Assembly: GCA_035235625.1 (NCBI GenBank) | Contig: CP141140.1 | Span: 10,374,685 to 10,438,684, forward strand | Source: Saururus chinensis | Taxonomy: Eukaryota > Streptophyta > Magnoliopsida > Piperales > Saururaceae | DNA length: 64,000 nt | Direction of reading: 5' to 3' | In this document: positions 1 to 13,391 of the stretch, one piece after another | Position numbering within the stretch: the stretch's first letter is position 1 | How the letters are laid out: every line of letters starts with the position of its first letter | Position numbers and translations under genes: made by a program | The notes under the pieces: generated by a model | Seen by the model: only the letters and a program-made list of their open reading frames with translations | Told to the model about the DNA's origin: nothing | Database searches by the model: none

Positions 1-2421
1 TCGCTACAAAATGTGTTTAAAGGCATTGTGTCGTAGAGAACTTCATTCACATTTAGGACTATTTTGTTGGCATATCTCATTTGATAGAGCTCTTTGGGAG
101 CTTACCACAAATGTTAAAAATGTATTAATCCAGACATGAAGAATATGGACAAAAATATTTAAAAAAATATTAGTGAGAAATATGTTGCATGTAGGGCTCA
201 CAAAAAAACTCAAGAAAACATAATCATGTGAGATCTTATTTAATAGAGTTTGTTGAAAGTTTTCTAACAATACCAAGAGTGCACGAATTTGAAGTCAAGA
301 ATACAAAATAAAATATTATAAAGTTAAAATCAATATAATAAGGTTCATGTCATATGAGCAACTAGTAATATGTTGATAGGTGGTAGTTATCTAAAATAAT
401 ATAAATAAAGGATTTTATCAAAATATCATCAAATTACATGTTAATTCAAACTTGTATTAAATGATATATGGATATAAAACATGAGTAAAATAAAACTCAA
501 AGGCAAAATGTATGGGTAAAATAATTCCAAAATAAAAATTATAGTCACAATTTGCTTTATACAATAATATAATTTTAACATTTTTATACTACGTTCAAAC
601 ATCCTTCAGTAAACACGTATAATGGTGCACATCTACATACAAGGGTTTCCAAACTCACAACCTAGAATATGATATTATATTAAATAATTATAATTTTTTG
701 AATATCAAAATGTTAAGAAATTTATTATTGTTATATTTACTTTATATTTTAACACACTTCAACGAAATTTACATGTAAACACATAGGGCACCCCCACGTT
801 ACAATAAGAAAGGACAAACTAAATATATTGATTATGGTAGGCTGCTGCCTTTTAGAGGAAATATGTTGCTTTCTTGCTCAAATGCAAAGAAAAGTTGTAG
901 GTGTTCCACTCTAATTTGATGGCTTTAATACTCCCTTTATCCCACATTAATAGATTGATATGATTTTTCGAATTAACTAAATTTTTTCATACTCGTGTTG
1001 TCCACAGCACAAGCAGGACCAGTTTGCTTCATACAATCAGTTAATAATTTCCCTAAATTATTCACATTTTGCGAGAGGTGACGGACTGGGTGGCGAAAAC
1101 ATCCTGATGAACTTCATGGTGGCGGAGGGGTGGGGCCCCTACTAGTGGAGGGAGGTGAGGTGAGGGGTTGTGGCGACATTCAAAACGACGAAGAAGGGGT
1201 GCTTGAAAAAGACACTAATGAGACTAGAGGAGAAATGACAATGGCAGTGGACTTGTGACGGGTGGTGGTGAAGAGAGGAGAGGGTTGAAGGTGATAAACG
1301 AGGCGGCGTTGAACATGAGAGAAGGGCAATGGACGACTATAAGGGAATGCACTTAGGGAGTTCCAGAGAATATGAGGGAAAATGTCCCTCAAGTATACTT
1401 ATGGGAAGATGAGCAGCGACGTGGGGGAGCAGGCCCTCCGTGTCAAACGGATAGCTTGGTGCCCTACAATGATGGTTGACGAGAGGCAATCCATACCAAA
1501 AAATTTGTGGAGAAAATTGAGTATCATGCAGCGCCCAAAGTGCGTGCTTGTGGTTTTGATAATTTTGTCATTATAAACGACATTAAGCAAAATTATAAAA
1601 AAAACCGCAAGTGCCAATACCCACGTGCCAGCATGGCTAGGAGAATACTATTTCATGAATTACGTTTCGCTCTCCGCCATTTTGTGCCTTATTTTTTATA
1701 TTTTTTATTTATTTTTTCCTTAAATATGCAATTCTAAATACATAAAATATACAAATATATAAAAAAATTATTAATAAAAAATGTGATATATCACGTAGGA
1801 ACCCATTAAAAACTTTCTAACACCACCAAGAAAACACAAATCCAAATTCTTAAGTATAATATTATAAATATAAAATTAAAATATCTTAACAAATAATAAT
1901 AAAAACTCTAATATCTTTGGCTTTTTAAGATTTAAGATGGGTCAAATTGGGATAAAATAAAAATCAATACCATAGAACATGAATCAAATAGTGAAATTAA
2001 AAAATTCTATATCACACTAATTTGCTTTATATTACAAGTAAGATACCATCACCATGATAAGTAGTCGGATATCAATTTCTCAATCAAGTCCCCACCGAAA
2101 ATCTAAATTGTGTGTAAACAATTTAGTAGTAATAATTTCCTAATGGCCGTAGTTCTGTAACCATATGATCAAGACATACGGCACACCACGTCATCAAATG
2201 AATTTAGATCTCGGGCCATCTACAGATCATGATACTTCAATTCTGGAAACGGATGCAGACACAAACGAATAATAAATTACATTACTTGATTTTGACACAT
2301 TAATTTCGTTCAGTTAGCTATACAACAGTCCCACCGACCACTAGAAATAAATATCAAACTACCTTAAACCAGAAAAAACTCATAAGGCTGAGTAAGACAA
2401 ACACCACTAGACTTTATTTGG
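1..2421. other. AT-rich intergenic DNA, no gene seen
   Basis: Very AT-rich DNA with only short random open frames. A GC-richer patch lies at about 1075-1450. Near 929 the sequence TACTCCCTTTATCCCA looks like a decayed left end of a Stowaway MITE, but no matching right end was found. The 3' flank of the minus-strand DCP1 gene begins just right of this stretch, so the last few hundred bases may be its 3' UTR. Confidence 0.6.
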
Positions 2422-5400
2422 TCACTGATAGTGTGCGCTCATGATCTCCCGATATACCATGTCGATAAATTGGTTGTTCTGCCGCGAAGTGAAAAAAATA
2501 TTAGAATAAAATTCATAGGAACACACCAGACGAGGCAGGTATGAACGAGAAACACGATATAAAAATTTCTGACTAACCACTCTTTCATCCTACTCCATTT
2601 ACATTGTCAATATGCTTCAAATATTAGACAACAGTAGATTCATCAAGATGTTTAAGTGTTTCTATAATCAAATTCTACGCAAGTAAAGCACACCTTATGA
2701 ATGCACCTTCTTGCCCACTCTACTATACAGTCACCACGAATTATGAGACAGATAAATGAGCAAAAACATATAATCTAGCTTTCAAACAGCCAATTTTACT
2801 GGTACCTAATAAACAGCATCAACGAATTGTCTCATCTCATATGCAGTATCCAGGTTATTTAGAAATGTAACATAATTAATTTTTTCTGCCGATCTACAAC
2901 TACTATGCTTAAATCCAGTCGAGAGTCCTCGTAATGTGAGATTAACACAAAAGTAATGTCCCCATGCAACCACCTCACGAGAAACATTAATGTTTCATAA
3001 TATGATGGCTGTATGAGAAATCAATATGGTTGTCTTCATACCCCAAATTGGCATTTTGAAAATCAATTTCATATTTACAAAAGCAAGTCAGAACATTAGA
3101 CACATAATGGGCATTATGATTATAAAGGTCAAAAGAAAACAAAAGTTATCTTTAATTAATTAGAACATTGAATTCACGGAGATTAATTGTCAAATGCATA
3201 TGGTTTGAGTTTTTTAATATGACTGCCAAATTTAAACAATAGAATGTAATGGTCAATACCTGAGCAAGCCTCACCAATGCATCCTGAACTTTGTCTCGTG
3301 TAATGACTGGTCCGGACAAAGGAGCAGGAGTGAGAGACGAGGATGGTGTCGGTGGTGGAAAGGGCTGAAGCAATGGAGTGCCATATGGGCGTTGAAGTGT
3401 CACGGGAAGATGAACTGGAGGAGCTTGCGGCATAGTAGATGAAGCAGGTACTGGAGTTATTAAGGGTGATGCAGAAGTATGGGCAAAAAAGGAAGGTTTG
3501 ACAAGGTTAGCAGCACGGTTGCTATTGCCAGAATCAGTATTTTCAAGAAGTGACATAAGAGGGATGGATGAATTTGGCAGAGAAGGCACCGGAAGCGTTG
3601 GAATGACAGGAGCGGCACCGGGGACATGTGATGAAAATGGCAAAGGTGAAGGAGAATGGTGGCTCGTTAAGGTAACACTGGAAGGATTGGAACCCATGTT
3701 TATTGCAGTCTGAATATATAGAAGAAGAAAAACATTAATTTTGCAAACAGATATTAGGGTGACAAACCAAATTTCCATCAATTCTAATAAAAAAAAATGT
3801 TAACTTATACTTCATTTACATGGCAGCACAGTTTTATTTTATCATCTACTTGCATTAGAGAAGCCACATATTTTAAATGAAACCAAAAGTGCTATATCCA
3901 TCTTTTAAGCGAAAACAGACTCCTAATTCCTAGGTAATAGCATAACTGACACTGAATCAGGCAGTTGCAAAATCAAACCACCATGGAACAGAATTTTTAA
4001 GACCCAGTGTCCCAAATGCTACCATCATTTCTCTCAAACGACTCAAGTTGATAATTATTTAAAAAAATGTAGTTATATGTAGGAAAAAGTTAACACAAAC
4101 TCAGACTCATGTGACACACTCCCGCACTCAATTTGCACCATCAGAGTGAAACCTGATTGCATGGATATTTAAGGAGCGGGCAGGTTATAAAAAAAAGAAC
4201 CTACCTACCTACCTAACCCCCCCCCACCCCCCGCATATTACAGGCTGTGCAATCGAGATCCTGGGGCCCAGCACACATTTTAACAGGACTCTTATATGCA
4301 TAGTTAAGTAAATATGTAAAGATAATATGTACATATTAAACACACAACATCATCAACTACTTACTAAAACTATAATAACCTGCTCACACACACAAACACA
4401 TGCATACTGTACTAGACTTCAGTACTGAATATGGGTGAAATTCAAGTCCACATCTACTTGTCAGTCAAACAGTAATAGATGTGCAAATGTCTGGCTAATT
4501 AAACTTAAATCAGAGCAACAGGAAGTGTTCGTAGTCCTCATCTAAGAACTGCCCCTAGTTTTTAAAGAGAGAATTCATCATGGCACTAGTTTTTTTTAGC
4601 AAGAAGTCAGCATTAACTGAACAATTATCATTCCAGAAAGTGAAAATTGCCTGTGTTTTGGACCACTAGATACATACACTGAAAAAGTTGACAAAAGAAT
4701 CATCTGTGACATCAGTGACAGCTGACGTAGATGACGAGGATGGCTCAAGAGGACCTTCAATAACAGCTAAAGTTGGAACAGCTTCTAATTCCTCAAACTC
4801 ACTGTTGAAGGGGGGGGGAAGGTCATAAAAATAAAAACAGTCAAAACGGCTTACTTTACAAATCAGATTTAGATGTAATCTACGTAAGCATACTCAAACA
4901 CAAGACTGAAGAGGCAAGGCTTGTCCATGATACCACAAAAATTCAAAGTTACATTACTAATAAACAAGTTGACAATTACCTTTTAGTCGAAGATACTTTA
5001 GGCTTCGAAGGAACCTTGGAATAAGCATTAAGTATCCTGGAAACACAAAACAGAATCCGCCAAAAAGGATCACAGATAGCGGCTGTGATGACAACCATAG
5101 ATAGTAACCTACAAATATATAAAACATAACAATAGTGGGAAAGTGCCCCCACACCCACCCCTCCCAAAAAAAATAACTGCCAACAAGCATTTTGTGTGTG
5201 GTATGGTCCTCTTCTTGAAGCTAACAAAAAGTTGCCTTTTTCCAATCACTAGATTCTGTTTTTTCTTCTATAACCATTTTAGATTTCTTCGTTGAATCCT
5301 GGCATCAAAAGTGCCTTTTGGCCTAATGCTTACACTGAACAGAGAAAACAAAACGTTCTCCACAAGTCTTCAAAAAATATTTTAATTTTAACACTTCAAA

Positions 5401-7639
5401 AGCTAGCACAGTGCACTGCGGTAAAAATGGAATTGTTATACCTTCCAAAAAGATTTGCAATCTCTTCACACTCATGCTGATTGTAAAACCAAATTCCATT
5501 AACTTCTTGAGCTGCATTGCGGTATAACAAATATGGAACCTGGATTTCGTACTCAAAATCTCCTAGAAGATCCTCCACTAAATTATCTGTTTAAAATTGT
5601 GCTTCAGAATTCAACAAAATTGCGTGTATATTTAAAAGCACAAGCAATATAAAGAAGTAAAACATTTAACTTTGAAATGTGAAACTAAAATAGGTAGGTA
5701 TCCTCTATACATCCTTAATAAATATCCAGTTTCAACACATTACAGCTAGTAGCTTGAGCTCCACTCCAATACATTACTTCGTCAAACGTTATTTCTGCTG
5801 GTGTCGGTCACCCAATCTGGCAACACTTCTATACTTTTAACAAAGTTTATATTGCCAACAACTTAAAACAATACAAGATAACAGTGTCAAATGAAATATT
5901 AATATGTATCCAGAGGTTCCCTAATTCCAAAAGTGCCTGATGTAGTACATAATTACATGTGTAAGAAGTCTGAAGAAGGAAGAGAGAGAACAGGAAAACA
6001 AATTGGAATTTCGTCATGAGGGATACTTCCGTAATTTAACAAAGAGGTGGCAAAGTTCTGTGATTTTCCAGCAGTGCCAGAGGCTTCCAGAGACCTTAGA
6101 CTTAATTTTGGAAGCCTAATATAGCTAATTATACTTTATTCTGTTAAAAAATCTTATATTTTTAAGAAACTTATCAAGCTTGTTTATTAAGTAAGTTCAA
6201 TTTGGAAGGCTTATTTAATAGAGGGAAAACTTCTAAAAGAAAACCTTAGGAGTCGGAACATTTCTTCTCAGATTTAGCAGGTGTTTTAAGTTAAAAAGGC
6301 GCTGACTGAGTCGATACAGGTAACTACTACTAAGGCCGGAAGCATAATAAAGATGCTATTCGTGATATTTGTAAGCAGTTTTTATTTTCTTTCGTCTTCT
6401 TCCTTTGTGCTCATCAATATCTTAAATTTGGGTGTAGTCAGTCGCAAAGAGTGCTGTCTTGAATACTTCAGCAGCTTTTAATTCAAATCAGTGTCGTTTG
6501 AAATTTCCAGCAACTAGCCTACCAAAACAGTCATCATCCAGCGACTGTTTGCTGATTTACTTCAATCTAGGTACTACCCATTGACACCTACAATTATATT
6601 ACACAAATCAGAGCCGACGCCCATCATCACAGACCTAATCTAATATTCATCATAGTAATAAAACACCAACAGCGACCTGGTATTTACACTGCATGTAATA
6701 GTAGTGTTAACAATCAAAGCTGAAAACATTGAATAAAAAAACAACCATAGCTGACAAAGTTAGATAGCTACCAACTCATAGACACAGGCAACTCGGCATT
6801 GTTAATAAGCACTAGATTTTTTGTCTTTCCACTAGAGTCTAAATGAATGAACGCAGAAGCATTATTTGCATAATACCAAATTGAATTTCCGGCATTCGTG
6901 AAAATATACCTGTATTACGGCGATTCATAACAATAAACTGGAACCTCGGCTGAGCATTCCTGCGCACACGCACACACAAAAAAACACATATTTTATTCAT
7001 AATTTCCGGCAGACTGCAACCCCAAAATGGTCAAACGCACCTTCACAAAAACTAAGTACAAAATATCACCCAAAAAGTCTCCTTGGCACTGATAGTGGAC
7101 AGTGAACATGTTTCAGATGAAGTCAAGTGTTCCATTTTTCACATATTTCCTATTTTCCAACCCGAAAACCGATACATATGAAATCAAAAGTGGCACGCCA
7201 ACTTTGGATATCAAAACTCAAAACTTACCCCTAATTTCCTCACACCATACATCGAAAAAATACAAAAAAATGGTCGCAACACTAGAAAATATCATTAATT
7301 GAAATCTAGACAGCTTCGAATGAACGATTCCAACCTTTTGACAACAAACAGAGACCCTTCGACATCCTTGCGGCTCTGCAACCAAAATAGATTACATTCA
7401 AATCAAAACAATCCCATTCTTTCCGGCAACAAAAGAGATAGACCGAAGAGTGGAGAGAAAAGGCGAAAGAGAGAACGAACCCATTGATTCTGGTCGAGAT
7501 TGAACTCGTAGAAGGTGACATGGGCGGCGGTCATAAGGATCTCCTCGACGAAGGGGTCGATCCGCTGAAGGACTGTGAGATTGAGCATCTTGGTGCTCTG
7601 GTGGTCCAGATTCGGCATCAACTTCCCGTTCTGCGACAT
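2422..7639 (-). CDS. DCP1: mRNA-decapping enzyme subunit DCP1, 8 exons, 360 aa
   Basis: DCP1 is the activating cofactor of the DCP2 decapping enzyme and acts in cytoplasmic P-bodies in 5'-3' mRNA decay. Exons read on the minus strand: 7639-7481, 7375-7335, 6959-6910, 5586-5442, 5036-4980, 4801-4678, 3709-3260, 2478-2422. All have AG/GT borders and compatible phases, giving 1083 nt. The start is the ATG at 7639 (MSQNGKLMPNLD), the family start; an upstream TTG in the same frame is not needed. Residues 1 to about 135 form the EVH1-like domain (LNLTVLQRIDPFVEEIL, RFQFIVMNRRNTDNLVE, GDFEYEIQVPYLLYRNA, GIWFYN). About 200-330 is Pro/Ser-rich linker. The end (DKVQDALVRLAQ then NNQFIDMVYREIMSAHYQ) is the conserved C-terminal trimerisation helix. 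Length is close to plant DCP1. Exon 2 is only 41 nt. Nothing is broken. Confidence 0.95.
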
Positions 7640-8990
7640 CTTCTTCAATCTCCGAGCGCAGAAGAAACCCTAGCTCCCTTCTCAATACTTGTTCGATGAT
7701 GCAGCACGGCACTCTGCTGCCGATGCCGGAGTTGCCTTTTTCTTAACCTCAATTGGTAGATTGGGCGGCGCGCGCGCGAGAATAAGAGGTGTCCTGTCCA
7801 AGGGGAGGGACTGAACCAACGCCTCTGTTGCAGCTGCTGTTGCGCACACGGACGGGACCTAAAATATTTGGCGCACGTGTGGAGTGAGTTGCCACTTTCC
7901 AATTGTCGTTGGAGCGGGCGGCGCCAAGCCCATCCCACACGGATCATTCAAAGGAATTGGGCCGGCCGGTCCGGCCCTTAAACTTCGCTTGTACGTCGTA
8001 ACGGTATCGAACCCATTAGCCGAACCTGAACCAGCGAAAACCCACATCAACTTCCGCTTACCAGCTGAGACCGGGTGCCAAGGGGGATCCCACTCTCAAC
8101 ATAAGAGTTACTTTTTCTTATCTAATTATAAGGGGTGAAAGACCTATAAATGTATAATAACTGTTATAGGAATATCACTAATCGTATTTATAATTATTTT
8201 TATATTATTTTTAAAGTGAGAAATAAATAGAGATTCTTGTCATGCAATATCTATATTGTTATCTTTTTAAAAAATTAATTAATTTAAAACTCAAAAGACC
8301 TAAAATATTATAGTGATTTCTCTAATATATTTTACCTTATGTCATATAAAAAATATAGATTTCATAATTTTGATTGGTTTATAATTTGTCAAACCAATTG
8401 GTTTATAACTTGGCTTATACACAATAATTATATAATTTATCTAAACTATTTGCTCTATGTTCGCTGTGTGCACTTTAACTAGTACACCTAACGCAACTTC
8501 TCGGGACCTTTTAATGGCTCTCAGCCCTACCAAAAATAATGTTCTTAAGGTGATAAAGCAACATCTATGCTTTGGGCCTACCTAGGTGAGATTTATATAT
8601 TAAGTCAATACTAAAATAAGTGGTAAATAATTCTCTTTTTGTTCTATGTTAATAGTTCTATTTAAATAATAATAATTTTTATACTAATAAGACCCATAAT
8701 TAAGATAAAATAAAATTATCATTAATACGGGATAACTTTTTTCCCTAAATAAAGTTATCAATATAAAATAGAGAGCACTTTTGAAATATTACATTTTGCT
8801 TGCTTAGGCTAGGCAAGCACCTCATTCATCTCCCCCGTAGAGTGGTGGTGCCTGTTTTGACAATGCTCATGAAAAAAACAAAAAATGGTGTAAGATAGCA
8901 GCTCAGATTGTGGAACCGTGATGAACACCTATACACACAACTTCCACATCATTTAAGCTTCTATCAAAAGCCATTTGTTATCTCACACTA
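7640..8990. other. 5' flank of DCP1 and intergenic DNA
   Basis: The first ~450 bases upstream of the DCP1 start are GC-rich (including a short GCGC run near 7768) and probably hold its 5' UTR and promoter. Beyond about 8110 the DNA is AT-rich with no recognisable gene. No TATA box could be assigned with confidence. Confidence 0.4.
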
Positions 8991-9004
8991 AGAAATAGAT
9001 TATT

Positions 9005-9370
9005 GGGCTATTTAGGGTATGAAATTTGGGTAGGTTTATGTCGATTTTGCCCCAATTTCATCCAAAATAACTGGAATTGTAGTTGAGTACAGAACATGGA
9101 TAAAATCTTTTGGTTGAGCATAGAAGGTGTCACCCAAAAGTTAATTCTATGTCATTTTCAGTCAGAATCACTAAATTACCTTGCAATGTAATTCTGTTGA
9201 GTCCGGCTCTCAATCCCCTATTTTAGAATTAAAGATTCAATTATTTTTTAATTGTTACCTCTCATAACAATTTTAATCTCGAAGAATGTATCATATAGGT
9301 GGGTTTCACTTTAAAAGTTTAAAATTACCTACTCATATGGGATCTTGTTTGATATATGTCATGCCCTCTT
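9005..9370 (-). mobile_element. Decayed copy of the GGGGCYGTTTGG repeat family
   Basis: Read on the minus strand this stretch matches the interior of the element at 46588-47132. Shared blocks include a TGATTC..ACTAAA..TACC core, a CTGTTGAG..CCGG block and AAGATCCCATAWGAG next to TTTTAAAGTG. The terminal repeats are not preserved, so the limits are approximate. Confidence 0.5.
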
Positions 9371-10720
9371 ACCCAAAACCAATGAAAGGATGCGACAACT
9401 TATAATCCAAATTTAGAGTTTAACCATTACTTTGTTCAAAAATAATTTAGAGAATAAATATTAAAAGAAATTTAACTAATTTTCATCATAACTATGATTA
9501 AGCTTTCGTATATCAAAATCATTGTGCAATGATATAAACATCTGCCTCAAACTAATAAAATAGTTTGAAGTTTTTGAAGTTTCTTAATGTTTCTTCATTT
9601 ATTCTCTCATAATTATCCTTTAGTAAAGCTTATTCCCTTGCTCAGTGACTCCTCAGTTGTTGTCATGCTCACAGTACAAGTCATCATGAGTACTTACATA
9701 ACACCATTACACAAGGGATCCCAAAGGACTCTCTTATATTTTTTTTCACTTTATGTGCTCGTAAATAATGATCATGATATACTTATATGATGTTATTTAA
9801 TTATGGATGTATTGTTATTACTTCGTTCTTGTTTAGCTATCCCACTAGATATATTCATATAATCAACATTGTGTAATGTAGGTATAAAGTTCCTTTAGAA
9901 ATCTGGTTGTGCAATAAGAACGATGTTGCTAGGTAACTTAGACATATTTTAAATGTAATCATACTTAAAAGGTAGATAATTTTAAACATGTGACAATCTG
10001 TTTATAATTGTGCATATTAGGATATTCATACATGTACTTGAGCAAGACCCTATTTAATTTAAGATGTAATTTGACAGAGATATTTATTGTACTCTAATTT
10101 AATATTTGTATATTAAAAAAATTAGTTAGTTGCATCCTAAAATATCTTTATTGATTTTGACAAAAAGTTTTAAAAAATTTATTTATATTATTTTATTCAT
10201 AAAAAAATGAGTTTAAAAATCTTGGAACACTACATATACTATATAACTATATATCACGATTACTATATATCATGGTTACTGCATATGGTTACCCATGTAC
10301 CATGTTAAAATTAAGGAAAAATTTTCATTTCCTCCCTTCACTACGATCAAATATTAAAAAAAATCACCTGTCCATTGAGCAACTCTTCTAAGTTATTTCA
10401 ATTTTTTTGGAAAGACTACATATTTACAAAAGTTGCTACTATTTCTTCCAAACTACCAGAACTACCCTTCTCCCACTCCTCTACCCTAATGATCTTCATC
10501 TTCTTCCTCTTCCCTCTCACCACCTCCGCCCATCTCATATGCCCTCGCCACTACTTCTTCGGTCGCCCCCCCCCCCCCCCCAAATTGTTGCCCCACTCTA
10601 CCTTCTTTCCACCATTAAGTGGCTAAACCACAGTCTGGTGAGCTCGTAGCCAACCAAACCGTGCCCATGGAAACTAGGTTGATGGCTCTATGTGACAAAA
10701 GAGTTTTAATGCTCAACATG
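9371..10720. other. Intergenic DNA, nothing recognised
   Basis: AT-rich with no conserved coding signal. A run of about 14 C at 10567-10580 follows a C/T-rich tract. Short open frames at 10375-10649 owe their composition to that tract and show no family motif. Confidence 0.5.
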
Positions 10721-10727
10721 AGCGATG

Positions 10728-10832
10728 TTCATCCATGAGATCAATGATGCATACGCTAGTGCACGTTAGCATCATTGTCACTAACACTAACATGTGCTAG
10801 GGTGTGTGTCGTCGATCTTAAAAATGAATGGT
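10728..10832. repeat. Palindromic foldback element, copy 1
   Basis: The two halves are imperfect inverted copies: the left arm runs GAGATCAATGATGCATACGC and the right arm carries GTGTCGTCGATCTTAAAAAT, with an intervening CTAGTGCACGTTAGCATC that also has an inverted partner. The same arm sequence occurs in the longer foldback at 13169-13381, so both belong to one family. It has no coding capacity. Confidence 0.5.
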
Positions 10833-11189
10833 CCCGAGGAATTTCTTACATTGGACTCATAGAAAGTGGGGAGCGTAGAAAATGCTTCCCTCTATGACCA
10901 ACCCAGGCTTTCTAGATCTTACCACGACTCTTCCTTTTCACTCACAACCATTGCCTTTAATCTCCAATTAGAACATGGGCTCCACTCTACTTTCTTAATG
11001 ACTAGTCATCGCCACAACTCCATTGAACAAAATTGTAGCTTTTCTTCTTAATCAACTCAGATAATTGATTATAGCATACAGAGCCCCTCCAACAAAGCTG
11101 TCCAAGACACTTGACAACTAGCCTTCATTAATTTTCATACCTTAGTAAGTGTTGCAATGAAAGAGACTCACATAAAGAAGTTGATATTT

Positions 11190-11560
11190 GCCCTCCCTAC
11201 TCGTGATTAGGATCACTTGGGAGTCTGTCTCCCAGGATAAGACGATCAATCACACATTGTAGAAGCACCTTCACACAACGTATACAGTGAACCAATGTTA
11301 TGCACTTGCTCCCACATAATGCGACGACGAAATCTAGTAAATGATTATCCAGAAAAATAATTTTTAGCCCTACTGGTGCTTAGGAATCAATTAGACATCT
11401 ATCTTCCATGATAAGATGATCCATCACACATTGTAGAAGCACCTTCACATAGCATATGCAATGAACCAATGTTATGCATTTGCTCTCACATAAGACACTG
11501 ACGAAATCCAATAAAAGATTGTTTAGACAAATAATTTTTGGTGTTTATAAAAAATCTCAT
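11190..11560. repeat. Tandem duplication of ~185-bp unit
   Basis: Two adjacent diverged copies, about 11190-11374 and 11375-11560. Both contain a CACACATTGTAGAAGCACCT block, a GAACCAATGTTATGCA block and an AATAATTTTTRG end. There is no coding signal; it looks like a local segmental duplication. Confidence 0.75.
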
Positions 11561-12041
11561 TGAAGACAACCTCTCTTGTTCAAATGAACGTGTTCGCCTG
11601 TTAATGGACACATTTTAGTGAAAAGAAAACCGAACCCATTTTGGGTTAAGAGAAAGGCAAATAAATTTTGGTCTAACATGTATCTCCCCCACAAAAGTGG
11701 GGTGGCCCAAGGGCCTAACTTGAAAGCCAAACTTATGCTTATGTCTTCCTCTATCTTAGTTTCAGAAACTTCTGTTAATGGTGACCAGAAAGCCATGCTT
11801 TTGAGTGACTCCGACCATGATCATAGTTAGTTAACAAATAAGGAATAGTAAGCTATAAAATTTAATTGTATTATATAGTTTATTATTCTCAAATAAACAT
11901 GGAAAATAAGTATCCAAGAATAAAAGTCTCCAATTCTTCAATTGCCTAATGCTATTGTTGCTTATTCTTTTCCTAATTCGTGCTTTTTTGGCCTGGGTGT
12001 CTTCTTCGTAAGGTAATTTTTTGTGTTTGTTTTAAATAGTA

Positions 12042-12145
12042 CTCCCTCCGTCCCAGATTAGTAGTTGTATTTGGTTTTTCAAATTGAATTAATTTTAGTT
12101 CATTTGGAAAAATTAAATGGAGCTACTAATATCTGACGGAGGGAG
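12042..12145. mobile_element. Stowaway MITE, 104 bp
   Basis: Terminal inverted repeats CTCCCTCCGTCCCAGATTAG at the left and CTGACGGAGGGAG at the right are the hallmark Stowaway (Tc1/mariner-derived) ends. The element is flanked by TA on both sides (12040-12041 and 12146-12147), the expected target duplication. It is non-coding and AT-rich inside. Confidence 0.93.
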
Positions 12146-12336
12146 TATAATTTTATTGTTTGAAGTTGAAGTAAATGCTAGAATGTTAAAGCCCTATCTG
12201 ATATGAAAAAAAGAATAGATCCAAGAGTGAAGATTTAGACAAAACCCTGGTAAACACATAAAAAAAAAAGAGCAATTTAAAGGATAAAACAACAATAAGG
12301 GAAATTTACATCAATGAGGAACACCTTGCAGCTAAT

Positions 12337-12737
12337 TAGGGGTGGTAGTGGATACGACCTAACCCGTGACCCACTTAAAGTGGGCCATGTTGGCCCGAGC
12401 CCATACCCTCTAAGCAAGCTGGTCGTTCTAACCTGAGGTGCAAACTCAACATGATTCATAGGCCCCCTGGGTGGGCCAACCTGACTCACCTATTTATTTA
12501 CTTAAAAAAATTGCCACTCATATACTTAGAAATAATGTTTTTTAATATTGAGGGGTAAAATTATCATTTGAGGGATGACAGTTCTATAATTAATCCTCCC
12601 CCTCAACTCAAAAATAAAATAAAAATAAATATCCCAAAATTGTCATTTTAGGTTGGACCCGCCCATACATGGGCTTGTGGGCTGGGCTTGGGCCCAGTTT
12701 ACTTCACGGGCCAGTGTATGGCCCATTCACACCTCTA
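12337..12737. mobile_element. hAT-type MITE, 401 bp, with 8-bp target duplication
   Basis: The ends are TAGGGGTG at the left and CACCTCTA at the right (one mismatch as inverted repeats). They are flanked by a perfect 8-bp direct repeat CAGCTAAT at 12329-12336 and 12738-12745, as expected for hAT transposition. The subterminal parts are rich in GGGCC/GGCCC words and complementary to each other, and the middle is AT-rich. No transposase is encoded, so the element is non-autonomous. Confidence 0.85.
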
Positions 12738-13168
12738 CAGCTAATGGGTCCCCATGTCAAAGCTTCTGGAATTCCTACCAGTATGATGTATTTCATCACT
12801 GCCTGTGAACAGCTTTTGAGTAGGTTGCTGAGCTCATCTTCACATTCATTATCACCAGATAATCAGGCTTCTCTCTTCGGGTTCCTGTTGTACAATAAAA
12901 TAAAAATATCTCCAAACATGATGATTAAGATAAAAGTACCATGAAAATTTACAATTTAATCCATTTTCCAAGTGATTAATCCCCAACTTAAGTTAACAAC
13001 TAATATTGCAAACTTCCCGATCTTGGACCAAGTAAACTCCTATCTCAAAGGCATGATCTGCATAAATGAACTAAAATTGTTTAAAAAAGATGGCATTTTC
13101 AAATCCCCATAAACAGAAAGCCTACACTATGCAATAATAACAAAAAAAAATTTACTCCTTTGTAAGAA

Positions 13169-13381
13169 ATGTTTTTCATGCTCCCTCTGACAATGAGCCT
13201 AACGCAAAGAACACATAAGAGCCCTTGATATTTGAGATCGGTGATGTACACACTAGCTCACATTAGGGCCAATACTACTTGTGCTAATGTGCCAACGTAT
13301 GCATCGTCGATCTTATAGATGAAGGGCTCTCATACATTCTTTACGCTAGGTTCATTGTCAAAGGGGGCCATGAAAAATGTT
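13169..13381. repeat. Palindromic foldback element, copy 2, ~213 bp
   Basis: Nearly the whole element is one imperfect inverted repeat: the left arm begins GTTTTTCATGCTCCCTCTGA and the right arm ends AGGGGGCCATGAAAAATG. Inner words (GACAATGAGCC with GGTTCATTGTC; AAGAGCCCTT with GAAGGGCTCT) pair across a centre near 13275. The arm around GATCGGTGATG matches the foldback at 10728-10832. A hAT-like element begins about 10 bases to the right. Confidence 0.75.
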
Positions 13382-13391
13382 CCCCCATTTG

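Noticed and set aside
929-975. Possible second Stowaway MITE
   Set aside because: Only a degenerate left end is visible; no right inverted repeat or TA-flanked partner was found.
7398-7947. Overlapping frames around the DCP1 first exon
   Set aside because: Only the frame starting at 7639 matches DCP1; the others are shadows.
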